Source of the DNA: Shimia litoralis
GTDB taxonomy: Bacteria; Pseudomonadota; Alphaproteobacteria; Rhodobacterales; Rhodobacteraceae
Reading direction: 5' to 3'
Length of the DNA: 64,000 nucleotides
Assembly (NCBI RefSeq): GCF_005518135.1
Contig: NZ_SULI01000011.1
Span: forward strand, 1-64,000
Below, piece after piece: positions 24,850 to 33,981 of this stretch (position 1 is its first letter; every line of letters begins with the position of its first letter). A program made the translations under genes and the position numbers. Under the pieces are notes generated by a model. That model was not told the DNA's origin, ran no database searches, and saw only the letters and a list, made by a program, of their open reading frames with translations.

Positions 24850-27800
24850 TCAATCAATTTCCTCAAGGCGCGCCAGCGCAGTCTTAAGCTTGGCCTCTTC
24901 TTCTTCGCGTTGGGCAAGGTTTTCGCGGGTTTCTTCCACAACCTCGTCAGGGGCCGAAGCCACAAATTTGGGGTTGTTCAAGCGACCACGCAAACCACCA
25001 AGTTCTTTGGCAAGCTTTCCAAGAGATTTCTCAAGGCGGGCTTTTTCTTCATCAATGTCAATGATTTCTGCCAGTGGCAGACCAAAGCTGCCGCCTTCGA
25101 CGGCGACGGTGATTGACCCTTTGGGGAAGGCATCAACCTTGGTCAGGCTATCGATACGCGCCATGCGCATGATCAATGCCTGATTTCTGTCCCACGCGGC
25201 GGTGCCTGCAGCGTCAATTTCACTGACCAACATCGGGATTTTCAAGCCCGCAGGAACGTGCATTTGCGCACGCGCGGACCGGACGTTGTCGATCACCGAA
25301 ATCACCCAGTTCATTTCGCGATCAGCCTCGGGGTCGACAAAGTCAGACGCCTGATAGGTTGGCCAATCTGCATGCACGAGCATCTTTTGACGTTCGCCCA
25401 AAGTGCCCCAGAGCTCTTCGGTGATGAATGGCATGATCGGATGCAGCAAGATCAGGCATTGGTCGATCACCCAGTTCATGGTCGCCTTGGTTTCTGCGAT
25501 CACGGCGTCGTCTTGCGAGTTGAACAGAGGCTTGGAAAACTCGACGTACCAGTCACAGACCTTGCCCCAAACAAACGCATAAAGCGCCTGTGCGGCGTCA
25601 TTAAAGCGATACGCATCCAGCGCGGCGTCAACGTCTTCGCGCACTTTTGCGGTTTCACCGATGATCCATTGGTTGGCTGTCTGCGTGGCCTTGGATGTGT
25701 TTGAGGGCTGAATGGCGGTAACGTCGGCCTCGAAAACGCCGTTCATTTCGGCAAATCGGCAGGCATTCCAGAGCTTTGTGCCAAAGTTGCGATATCCGGC
25801 AATACGCTGCATGTCGAGTTTCAGAACACCGCCCAAAGACGCCATAGAGGCATTGGTAAAGCGCAACGCGTCCGCGCCGTATTCATCAATGATGTCCAGC
25901 GGATCAACGACGTTGCCTGTCGATTTGGACATCTTCTTGCCCTTGGCGTCGCGCACAAGACCATGCAGATACACCGTGTCGAACGGAATTTGATCCACGA
26001 CAGCCAGCTGCATCATCATCATGCGGGCCACCCAGAAGAACAGAATGTCCTGGCCAGTCACCAATGTAGAGGTCGGGAAGTATTTCCCCAAGGCTTCGGT
26101 GTCTTCGGGCCAACCCAATGTCCCAATTGGCCAAAGACCGGATGAGAACCATGTGTCCAGCACGTCAGGGTCGCGCCACACAGGATAGACCAAGACGGTT
26201 GGGTCTTGGGTGACCTCATACTGGGCAAGCCCTGCGGCAAAGGTCTGGATGGCTTCTGCGCGGTTTTCGACTTCGACCACGGTGGCGTGGTTCAAAGGTG
26301 TCGGCAATCCGGCCTCGACGTCTGCAAATTGTGCTTTCACATCGTCAAAGGTGGCTGCGCAATGATGGGTTTCTTCGCCCAGCAACAACTGTTGATCGGC
26401 CAACAAACGGCCCATTTCCACAAGATCAAGCGCGCCATCACCTTCGTCGTCGTACACGCCGTCTGCCTTTAGGTTCAGGCCATACCAAACCGGAATTTGA
26501 TGCCCCCACCAGAGCTGACGAGAAATGCACCAAGGTTCGATGTTTTCCAGCCAGTGGTAATAGGTCTTTTCACCGGACTCAGGCAGGATCTTTACGTCGC
26601 CATCGCGGACAGCATCCAGTGCTGGGCCAACAATGCGATCCGCGTCGACAAACCACTGGTCGGTCAGCAGCGGTTCAATGACCACTTTGGAGCGATCGCC
26701 AAAGGGCTGCATGATAGGTTTGTTTTCGACGTATGGGATGGTTTGGGCAATAGAACGTTCATCTTTGATGTTGCCGTCTTCGTCGCGCTCTGGATCCGCA
26801 GAGAAATGCGGGTTTGCAACCATGACCGCAAGGCCCTCGGCCGAAATGTCGGCGACCACACGTTTGCGCGCCTCAAAGCGGTCAAGGCCGCGGTACTCTT
26901 CGGGGACAAGGTTCATCGCGGCAATGGACGCCTCGGTGAACGTGGCCTCGCCATTGGCAATGCGCTGGGCTTCGGCGGCTTCTTCGGCATATGGTTTGCC
27001 GTCGGCGCGCATATTGGCCTTGGTGTCCATCAGATTGTACATCGGAATGCCGCCACGCTTGGCGACCTGATAGTCGTTGAAATCATGCGCACCGGTGATT
27101 TTCACCGCGCCAGAGCCAAAGTCTTTGTCGGGGTATTCATCTGTGATGATCGGGATCAGGCGGCGATGTTCTTTGGGACCAACCGGAATTTCACAGAGCT
27201 TGCCCACAATCGGGGCATAGCGTTCGTCCGACGGGTGAACGGCCACGGCGCCATCGCCCAACATGGTTTCAGGGCGTGTGGTTGCGATCGAGATGTAATC
27301 GCGGGTTTCACGCAGGGTTTCATTGCCGTCTTCGTCCTTCTCGACGTATTCATAGGTGGCACCGCCCGCGAGAGGGTATTTGAAGTGCCACATGTGGCCC
27401 GCAACCTCGATGTTCTCGACCTCGAGATCGGAAATCGCGGTTTCAAAATGAGGGTCCCAGTTCACAAGGCGCTTGCCGCGATAGATCATGCCTTTGTCGT
27501 ACATTTCGACAAATACCTTGATCACGGCATCATGAAAGTTGGCCGAGTTTTCGTGGCCTACGCGCGTGTCACCATGGGCGCCCGCCATCGTAAAGGCGGT
27601 GCGATCCCAATCGCAGGACGCGCCGAGACGCTTGAGCTGGTTGACGATGGTGCCGCCGGAGTGTTCTTTCCAGTCCCACACTTTTTCCAGAAACTTTTCA
27701 CGACCAAGTTCGGCGCGTGACGGTTGTTGGGTTTCGGCCAATTGACGCTCTACAACCATCTGTGTGGCGATTCCGGCATGGTCTGTGCCCGGCTGCCACA

Positions 27801-28029
27801 GGGTGTCGAACCCTTGCATACGTTTCCACCGGATCAAGATGTCCTGAAGCGTATTGTTGAACGCGTGCCCCATATGCAAAACGCCCGTGACATTGGGGGG
27901 CGGGATCATGATGCAATAGGTTTCGCTGCGTGACGCGTTCGCGCCGGCTGTGAAGCAACCTGCTTTTTCCCATGCCTCGTAGAGGCGGCTTTCGGCTTGG
28001 GTCGCGTCGAATGTTTTTTCCATCGCCAT
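24850..28029 (-). CDS. valS: Valyl-tRNA synthetase
   Basis: A 1059-residue class I synthetase. The HIGH motif is HMGH at about 52-55 (preceded by PPPNVTGVL), and KMSKS appears as [13 protein letters not shown]. The editing (CP1) domain lies between, the anticodon-binding domain follows, and a coiled-coil C-terminus ([19 protein letters not shown]) ends the protein, as in ValRS. It is longer than E. coli ValRS (951), matching the extended form of Rhodobacterales. The ATG at 28029 has AGGAC upstream; an earlier ATG at 28050 is possible. Confidence 0.96.
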   Translation of the reverse strand: MAMEKTFDATQAESRLYEAWEKAGCFTAGANASRSETYCIMIPPPNVTGVLHMGHAFNNTLQDILIRWKRMQGFDTLWQPGTDHAGIATQMVVERQLAETQQPSRAELGREKFLEKVWDWKEHSGGTIVNQLKRLGASCDWDRTAFTMAGAHGDTRVGHENSANFHDAVIKVFVEMYDKGMIYRGKRLVNWDPHFETAISDLEVENIEVAGHMWHFKYPLAGGATYEYVEKDEDGNETLRETRDYISIATTRPETMLGDGAVAVHPSDERYAPIVGKLCEIPVGPKEHRRLIPIITDEYPDKDFGSGAVKITGAHDFNDYQVAKRGGIPMYNLMDTKANMRADGKPYAEEAAEAQRIANGEATFTEASIAAMNLVPEEYRGLDRFEARKRVVADISAEGLAVMVANPHFSADPERDEDGNIKDERSIAQTIPYVENKPIMQPFGDRSKVVIEPLLTDQWFVDADRIVGPALDAVRDGDVKILPESGEKTYYHWLENIEPWCISRQLWWGHQIPVWYGLNLKADGVYDDEGDGALDLVEMGRLLADQQLLLGEETHHCAATFDDVKAQFADVEAGLPTPLNHATVVEVENRAEAIQTFAAGLAQYEVTQDPTVLVYPVWRDPDVLDTWFSSGLWPIGTLGWPEDTEALGKYFPTSTLVTGQDILFFWVARMMMMQLAVVDQIPFDTVYLHGLVRDAKGKKMSKSTGNVVDPLDIIDEYGADALRFTNASMASLGGVLKLDMQRIAGYRNFGTKLWNACRFAEMNGVFEADVTAIQPSNTSKATQTANQWIIGETAKVREDVDAALDAYRFNDAAQALYAFVWGKVCDWYVEFSKPLFNSQDDAVIAETKATMNWVIDQCLILLHPIMPFITEELWGTLGERQKMLVHADWPTYQASDFVDPEADREMNWVISVIDNVRSARAQMHVPAGLKIPMLVSEIDAAGTAAWDRNQALIMRMARIDSLTKVDAFPKGSITVAVEGGSFGLPLAEIIDIDEEKARLEKSLGKLAKELGGLRGRLNNPKFVASAPDEVVEETRENLAQREEEEAKLKTALARLEEID

Positions 28030-28193
28030 CGGTGTTGGTCCTGCATGCATTGGGGTTTCAGGATCAATTACCGAAAGCAGGGGCAAAGGGAAAGGGGCGT
28101 GACCAAATAGAGCGCCTGTGGCGCGCTGTTTTCATATGACCCCAAGGGCCTTATGCCCATTGCGCCGCAGCCGTCATGATGTTTTGGGGCCTG

Positions 28194-28631
28194 TCAGGTG
28201 CGCATGCGATCGAGCTTTGTGCTGAGGTGTATCAAGCTTTCAGAGCTTCTCACGCCTTTTGTTTCGCCAATCCGATCCAATGTTTCATCCAACTCGGTGG
28301 TGCTGTTGGCTGCGATTTGTACAATCAAATCGACACGCCCTGATGACGTGTGAACCGTTTCAACGGCCGGCAGCGTCTTGAGGCGCTGCAACACCGAAGG
28401 TCCCGTGCGTAATTCAATGGATACCAATGCGGTGGCGCGAATTCGAGGGCGGGCCACATCGCCAAGGCGCAAGGTATATCCGGAAATGGCCCCGCTGGTT
28501 TCCAGCCGGTCGATGCGGGCCTGAACCGTTGTCCGCGCAAGGCCGAGCTTGCGCGCTAGCAATGCCACGGGTGCGCGGGCGTTTTCGGCCAAAAGACCCA
28601 AGAGGGCGTGATCTGTTTCGTCTAATTGCAC
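28194..28631 (-). CDS. Lrp/AsnC family transcriptional regulator
   Basis: About 145 residues from a GTG that yields the family start QLDETDHALLGLLAENARAP. The HTH (VALLARKLGLARTTVQARIDRLE) precedes a RAM ligand-binding domain (TALVSIEL...VDLIVQIAA). It is divergent from the decarboxylase gene with a 109-base gap, so it probably controls that gene in response to an amino acid. A longer start at an ATG (28685) would add 18 residues that do not match the family. Confidence 0.8.
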   Translation of the reverse strand: MQLDETDHALLGLLAENARAPVALLARKLGLARTTVQARIDRLETSGAISGYTLRLGDVARPRIRATALVSIELRTGPSVLQRLKTLPAVETVHTSSGRVDLIVQIAANSTTELDETLDRIGETKGVRSSESLIHLSTKLDRMRT

Positions 28632-28740
28632 CAGGTGTCCGTCATATCGCCGAAAATTTGCATCAATATATCCGATATGACGCATGAAATCGACAGAAAA
28701 GTGGCACATCCTAAAGGGGAACAGGATTTGAGGTTTCCAT

Positions 28741-29895
28741 ATGCAGTATCAACCAGCTCTTTGGCCGTCCCCCCAATGGTATCTGAAAAAGTTTCAGCCA
28801 GATGCGCCCGTTTTGTATTTCGCACCCGATGTGTTGCAGGCGACCGCCAAGCGATTTCTCAAGGGATTTGACGGGTTTGTCACCTATGCGGTGAAAGCCA
28901 ATGATGATGCGGCTGTTCTGGACAATCTGATTTCTGCGGGCATCCAAGGGTTCGATGTGGCGTCGCCTGCCGAAATTCTTAAGGTACGTGCGGCAAAGCA
29001 AGATGCGGTTTTGCATTATCATAACCCCGTGCGTTCGGTGGATGAAATTGCCATGGCCGTAGGGCATGGTATTTCGAGCTGGTCGGTGGATTGCAGTAGA
29101 GAATTGGAGAAATTGGCAGATGTCCCGCGTCGGGACACGGAAATTTCGGTCAGGTTGCGGTTGCCGGTATCCGGCGCAGCCTATGATTTTGGGGCCAAAT
29201 TTGGCGCGGACCCAGATCAGGCTGTGTTGCTGTTGCGTCAAGCGCGTGACATGGGCTTTGCAACGTCGATGACCTTTCATCCAGGCACCCAATGTGCAGA
29301 TCCGCAGGCATGGGCTGTGTATATTGTCGAAGCCGCGGATGTGGCGCGGCGGGCTGGCGTCACATTGGAGCGGTTGAATGTCGGTGGCGGGTTCGCTGCG
29401 CATCGTTCTGGGCAAGCGCCTGACCTAGAAGCGATTTTTGATCGAATTTCCGCCGAAACCGCGCGTGCATTCGGGGATGCGGCACCAAAACTGGTATGTG
29501 AGCCAGGGCGCGCGATGGTGGCCGAGGCGTTTACTTTGGGCCTTAGGGTCAAGGCAGTGCGTGGTGATGGATCAATCTTTCTGAACGATGGGGCCTATGG
29601 TGCGCTGACTGAATTGCGCGATATTGGTTTGCCCGATCGTGTGAGCGTGGTGCGCGTCGATGGCAGAGCCGCATCAGGTGCCATGACATCGCGTGTGGTG
29701 TTTGGGCCAACCTGTGACAGCCTTGATCGGTTGCCAGACCCGATGCCCTTGCCGACCGATATCGCCGAAGGTGACTATTTGTTGATCCGCGCGATGGGGG
29801 CGTACACGGCGTCGATTTCCACGCAATTCAATGGCTATGGCGCGCAAGACGTCGTCACAGTTGCCGCCCCATGGGAGCAGGTCACAGGCATATGA
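28741..29895 (+). CDS. Type III PLP-dependent decarboxylase, ornithine/lysine decarboxylase-like
   Basis: A 384-residue alanine-racemase-fold decarboxylase. The PLP lysine is Lys52 in YAVKAN, the phosphate loop is NVGGGF, EPGR follows, and the C-terminal cysteine lies in FGPTCDSLD. This is the eukaryotic-type ornithine decarboxylase set. The product would be putrescine, with CO2 released. Lysine or other diamino acids are also possible. GAGG sits 8 bases before the ATG. The Lrp gene next door is a likely regulator. Confidence 0.87.
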   Translation: MQYQPALWPSPQWYLKKFQPDAPVLYFAPDVLQATAKRFLKGFDGFVTYAVKANDDAAVLDNLISAGIQGFDVASPAEILKVRAAKQDAVLHYHNPVRSVDEIAMAVGHGISSWSVDCSRELEKLADVPRRDTEISVRLRLPVSGAAYDFGAKFGADPDQAVLLLRQARDMGFATSMTFHPGTQCADPQAWAVYIVEAADVARRAGVTLERLNVGGGFAAHRSGQAPDLEAIFDRISAETARAFGDAAPKLVCEPGRAMVAEAFTLGLRVKAVRGDGSIFLNDGAYGALTELRDIGLPDRVSVVRVDGRAASGAMTSRVVFGPTCDSLDRLPDPMPLPTDIAEGDYLLIRAMGAYTASISTQFNGYGAQDVVTVAAPWEQVTGI

Positions 29896-29970
29896 TGCTC
29901 ATGACCTAGTGAGCATACGCAGCTTGATCTGCCCCTGATATATCGGCCGCCAAGCGGCGCCCAAGTGATG

Positions 29971-30004
29971 AAAGCCCCCATGCCCGCTTGCGCATGGGGG
30001 CTTT
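29971..30004 (+). terminator. Hairpin terminator after the decarboxylase gene
   Basis: A 13-bp stem (AAAGCCCCCATGC and its complement) with an 8-base loop ends in CTTT. It lies 76 bases past the stop. The T-run is short, so termination may be partial. The rest of 29896-30170 shows nothing else I can support. Confidence 0.6.
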
Positions 30005-30170
30005 ACCAACCGTTCACGGCAAAGTTTGTAGACTTGGGGGTGATTGAGGCGAAGTGTCATCCTATGTGATCATCATGTCGCCTTTCGGCTCATAATAGAT
30101 ATCTGTCATGGTGTATCGTGTGCGGGTGGAACGGGCCATTTATGGAATGACATCAAGTTCGGGATTGTGA

Positions 30171-31232
30171 ATGGGACTCTCAAAGGTTGGCAAAACGATT
30201 TGGGGCTGGCTTGGCAAGCCTTTCCAATCCAGTCACACACAGACGCGTGGCCGCGGCCCCCAAACACATGTGATCATTCTTGATGGAACATTATCGACGC
30301 TAGAGCCGGGGTATGAAACCAACGCGGGGCGCACGTATCGGCTGTTGCAGGAAATGAACGGGCAATTGACGTTGTATTACGAGGCAGGTGTCCAATGGCC
30401 TGATTGGCGTTCAACGATTGATGTGCTGATGGGGCGAGGGCTGAACCAGCAAATTCGGCGGGCATACGGGTTTTTGGCGTCACGGTATCGGCCGGGGGAT
30501 AAAATTTTCCTCATGGGATACTCGCGGGGGGCATTTGCTGTGCGGTCACTTGCGGGAATAATCGACCAAGTTGGGCTGTTAGAGGCGGCTCATGCTACGG
30601 AACGTAACGTGCGCCAAGCATATCGTCTGTATGAATGCAGCCCGAACGGGGATGCCGCGGATGCCTTTTCCGAGGCGTATTGCCACCGCCGCGTCGAAAT
30701 TGAAATGGTGGGGGTTTGGGACACGGTTAAGGCGCTGGGCTTGCGGTTGCCCTTTTTCTGGCGGCTTACCGAAGATCGGCATGCGTTTCACAATCACCAC
30801 CTTGGTGAAACGATCAAACACGGTTTTCATGCGTTGGCCCTTGATGAGACACGTGAAGTGTTTGAACCCGTGCTCTGGACATGCCCAAACGGCTGGGATG
30901 GAAAGGCCGAGCAGGTTTGGTTTCGTGGATCTCATGGGGACATAGGTGGTCAGCTTGGCACCTTTGAAGACGCACGCCCGTTGGCCAACATTCCTTTGGT
31001 CTGGATGCTGGAAAACGCCGAAGATTGCGGCGTCCCGCTTCCGGATGGCTGGCGCGCCCGCTTTCCCACGAATCCCGATGCGCCATCCGTTGGCACATGG
31101 CAAAGCTGGGGCAAGATGTTCTGGTTTCGCAAGCCAAGACATGTTGGCGCCGATCGGTCTGAAAGCATCCACCACAGCGCGCAGCCCTACGTTCAGAATG
31201 GACAAATCAAAGCAATGCGTATCGCCGACTAA
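30171..31232 (+). CDS. DUF2235 alpha/beta hydrolase (T6SS Tle1-like fold)
   Basis: A 353-residue protein with the DUF2235 marks: ILDGT near residues 36-40, the nucleophile elbow GYSRGAF with Ser118, and SHGDIGG near 262. This domain occurs in Tle1-type phospholipase effectors of type VI secretion and in stand-alone hydrolases. No T6SS genes, immunity gene or secretion signal are next to it, so a house-keeping or stress hydrolase is as likely. No hydrophobic signal is visible. It is convergent with the flavoprotein gene and the two frames overlap by 4 bases at the stops. Confidence 0.8.
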   Translation: MGLSKVGKTIWGWLGKPFQSSHTQTRGRGPQTHVIILDGTLSTLEPGYETNAGRTYRLLQEMNGQLTLYYEAGVQWPDWRSTIDVLMGRGLNQQIRRAYGFLASRYRPGDKIFLMGYSRGAFAVRSLAGIIDQVGLLEAAHATERNVRQAYRLYECSPNGDAADAFSEAYCHRRVEIEMVGVWDTVKALGLRLPFFWRLTEDRHAFHNHHLGETIKHGFHALALDETREVFEPVLWTCPNGWDGKAEQVWFRGSHGDIGGQLGTFEDARPLANIPLVWMLENAEDCGVPLPDGWRARFPTNPDAPSVGTWQSWGKMFWFRKPRHVGADRSESIHHSAQPYVQNGQIKAMRIAD

Positions 31233-33208
31233 AGACTAAGACCCGTTTTACGCCCTTCATAGATCGCCGCAGCGGCATTGCGTGGGGCCAATGCGTCTCC
31301 GATGATCTGCACGCTAAAGCGCTCTTGGTGCAGGTCATTCGCCATCGCGTCAACAGACCTGCGGCCTGTCGCCAGCACCAGAGACTCTGCATCAAGAAAG
31401 GTGGTTTCGGCAGTGAGCAACGATTGAATGCTGGCGGTCGACCCCGACCAGTTTGTAATGGCCGTCTCGGTGATAAATCTGACGCCTAGCTGCGCCAGAC
31501 GGGTCCGCACCGGAACATCCGACGCTGACCTGTGTAACCCCTGCGCCACAAAAGGGGCAGGGGTTACAAGTGTCACCTGATGCCCGTCTTCGGCCAGTTT
31601 CCACGCCGTTCCGATGCCCCGCCAATGTCCAGCTTCGTCCAGCACGATGACGTTTGACCCCAATCGCGCGGCACGGCCCATTACGTCCTCGACCGACCAT
31701 ACATGTCCGGCGTTTATGCCGGGTAAATGCGAAATATGCGGCAAAGCTTTTTGGAATCCGGTTTCATCGGGCAAAGCGCCTGTGGCTAGGATCACCTGAT
31801 CCACGGTGATATCTGCGAGGTCCTGCGCATCAAGATACGTGTTGCGCTTGACCTTCACCCCCAGTTTCTCAAGCTGATTCTCATACCACCCAATCAAATC
31901 CAAAATCTGGGCGCGCCTTGGTTGCGCACCTGCCAGCCTGAATTGCCCGCCCAAGTCCGGCCCGGCTTCTGCCAGTGTGACGCGATGACCGCGCTCTGCC
32001 GCAACGCGCGCGGCTTCGAGGCCTGCCGGGCCACCTCCGATCACCAAAACAGATTGCGGGTTCGATGCCTGTGAAAAACGGTCACCGCCCCAAATATCTT
32101 CGTGCCCCACCGATGGGTTGATCAGGCATGAAATCCAGTAATCACGCCCGCGCCGTCCCCAACATTGTTCGTTACACGAGAGGCATCCGCGAATGTCGTC
32201 GACGCGATTTTGCTGCGCCTTGGCCACAAGGTGGGGATCGGCGATTTGCCCGCGTACGATCGACACGAGATCAGCATCGGCCGCCCCCAAAACGGTATTA
32301 GCGTTCTCGGGGGTGCGGATGTGGCTTTCTGCGGTGACCACAGCATGGGTGACCACAGATTTCAGACGGGACGCCAGATCGACCCCCAACTTTTCGGGGT
32401 ATTGAAACGACGGCATGAGTTTGTGAAAATCAAAGTAACTGCCAGTTCCGCAGGTCACATAGTCCATCAATTTCTGGGCGTCGTGATATGCCACAATTTC
32501 CGTTGTGGCTTCGCGGGACAATGCGGCTTGGACGTCGGGCTCGTCGTTCACCGACAACCCGATGATAAAATCATCTCCGCAAGCCAAGCGAATGCGCCCC
32601 AAAATTTCGCGTGACAAACGAGTTCTGTTTTCAAGGCTGCCGCCCCAGTCATCGGTGCGTTGATTTGAAAACGGGGTCCAGAATTGGTCAAGTAGACAGT
32701 GATAGGCCGCCCATATTTCCACACCGTCGAACCCGGCTTGCTGGCACCGTTTGGCGGCTTGCACAAAGCTGTCGATGGTGGTCTCTATTTCTTCGGGTGT
32801 CATGGCGTGGCTGCCATCACAATCATGATAGCTCGGGCCGCCAGAGGGTGACCAGTTGGCGTGCCAGCTATTGTCCCAATCGCCGTGTGCTCCCACGTGA
32901 TACAGTTGTTGGATCATAACGGCGCCTTCGTCCTGACAGGCACGCACGACAGGTCGAAAGTGCTCGATCACCGCATCGGAAGAATGGCGAAAGTTGCCAC
33001 GTGTCAGCACCGCAGAGGGATGCACGGGCATCGGTTCGACGACAATCATCGCCGCCCCGCCAAGTGCCCGTTCGCGGTAGTACGCCAAGTGCTTTTCGGT
33101 GGGGAAACCGTCCTTGGCCATATTCGTGGTATGCGCACCAAACACAATACGGTTGCGTAGGGTTTTATGCCTGAGCGTCAGAGGTTGAAAAATGTGGCGA
33201 TAGCTCAT
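31229..33208 (-). CDS. NADH:flavin oxidoreductase / amine dehydrogenase-like iron-sulfur flavoprotein
   Basis: A 659-residue protein in three parts. An FMN-binding TIM barrel (about 1-340, old yellow enzyme type, with RNRIVFGAHTTN and IWAAYHCLLDQFWTP) is followed by a [4Fe-4S] cysteine cluster (CLSCNEQCWG then SCLINP) and then FAD and NAD(P)-binding domains (VLVIGGGPAGLEAARVAAERG). This matches the trimethylamine dehydrogenase / 2,4-dienoyl-CoA reductase layout. It is a distant relative of the demethylase at 33981-36026 and lies last in the same operon, overlapping the ProC-like gene by 4 bases. Likely an oxidative demethylase of an N-methyl compound; substrate unknown. Confidence 0.82.
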   Translation of the reverse strand: MSYRHIFQPLTLRHKTLRNRIVFGAHTTNMAKDGFPTEKHLAYYRERALGGAAMIVVEPMPVHPSAVLTRGNFRHSSDAVIEHFRPVVRACQDEGAVMIQQLYHVGAHGDWDNSWHANWSPSGGPSYHDCDGSHAMTPEEIETTIDSFVQAAKRCQQAGFDGVEIWAAYHCLLDQFWTPFSNQRTDDWGGSLENRTRLSREILGRIRLACGDDFIIGLSVNDEPDVQAALSREATTEIVAYHDAQKLMDYVTCGTGSYFDFHKLMPSFQYPEKLGVDLASRLKSVVTHAVVTAESHIRTPENANTVLGAADADLVSIVRGQIADPHLVAKAQQNRVDDIRGCLSCNEQCWGRRGRDYWISCLINPSVGHEDIWGGDRFSQASNPQSVLVIGGGPAGLEAARVAAERGHRVTLAEAGPDLGGQFRLAGAQPRRAQILDLIGWYENQLEKLGVKVKRNTYLDAQDLADITVDQVILATGALPDETGFQKALPHISHLPGINAGHVWSVEDVMGRAARLGSNVIVLDEAGHWRGIGTAWKLAEDGHQVTLVTPAPFVAQGLHRSASDVPVRTRLAQLGVRFITETAITNWSGSTASIQSLLTAETTFLDAESLVLATGRRSVDAMANDLHQERFSVQIIGDALAPRNAAAAIYEGRKTGLSL

Positions 33209-33981
33209 TCTGGTGTCTCCTGGGATCGGGAGGAAAGTAGATCAAGCCCTTGAGCGAGGGCATCATATGTTCCGTGTTGTGCCATGTGGTCTCGCAACCG
33301 GGCATTAAATCCGCCTGGTGTATCCAGATCAGCAATCAAAGATGCCACAACATCCGGCGTGTCCAAAGGGTCGGCAAGCAAACTGCCCCCGATCAATAGC
33401 CGCAGGAATTTTTCTGCTTTCTGGTGATCGTTGGTCTGGTCTCCGGTTTGGGTGCCAAGCCACGCGGCGCCTTGCGCCAGCATCTTAAGGACGGGCGACA
33501 ACAGGGCTTGGGCGGACAGATAGCTGTTCATCTCTGCCATCGTAGACATTGCCAAAACGCTGTTGGTGGCCCCAAAGAGCTGCTGCACCACATCCGAGGC
33601 GGGATAGCACAAAATCGGTGACTGTCCCTGTGCAATGAATGGAAAGGGGATCATCAACGCCTCGGCGGTTGCAGGCGCGACCAAAGCGGCAATTTCTGGC
33701 AATGTGGGGCCAGCCATAAGAGAGATCACAACGTGATCCTGCCGAAATTCCAGATCCGGCAGGACCCGCCGGGCAACCACATCCGTTGTGCCCAAGAACA
33801 CCACGTCGACCGCATCAAGCACGTCTTGATTTGCGGCGACCGTGACCGAGGCATAGGCCGCGGCAAGTGCCTGTGCATTCTCGGCATTCCTGTCAGACAC
33901 AACGATCTGGTGGTCATCGTTTGCGATGCCGCGGATCACTGCCGATGCAATGGTGCCTGTGCCGATCACACCGATCCGCAT
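33205..33981 (-). CDS. ProC-like NAD(P)-binding reductase
   Basis: A 258-residue protein of the pyrroline-5-carboxylate reductase family, starting MRIGVIGTGTIASAVIRG (Rossmann) and with a LMAGPTLPEI segment as in ProC. The C-terminal dimerisation part is less conserved than in housekeeping ProC, so the substrate may differ. It is sandwiched between two flavoprotein genes, overlapping one by 4 bases and the other by 1. A role in proline or pyrroline handling of the betaine pathway is inferred. Confidence 0.7.
   Translation of the reverse strand: MRIGVIGTGTIASAVIRGIANDDHQIVVSDRNAENAQALAAAYASVTVAANQDVLDAVDVVFLGTTDVVARRVLPDLEFRQDHVVISLMAGPTLPEIAALVAPATAEALMIPFPFIAQGQSPILCYPASDVVQQLFGATNSVLAMSTMAEMNSYLSAQALLSPVLKMLAQGAAWLGTQTGDQTNDHQKAEKFLRLLIGGSLLADPLDTPDVVASLIADLDTPGGFNARLRDHMAQHGTYDALAQGLDLLSSRSQETPE

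Noticed and set aside
26497-27720. A 407-codon open frame on the plus strand
   Set aside because: It is fully antisense to valS, whose motifs are complete. Long antisense frames are common in GC-rich DNA.
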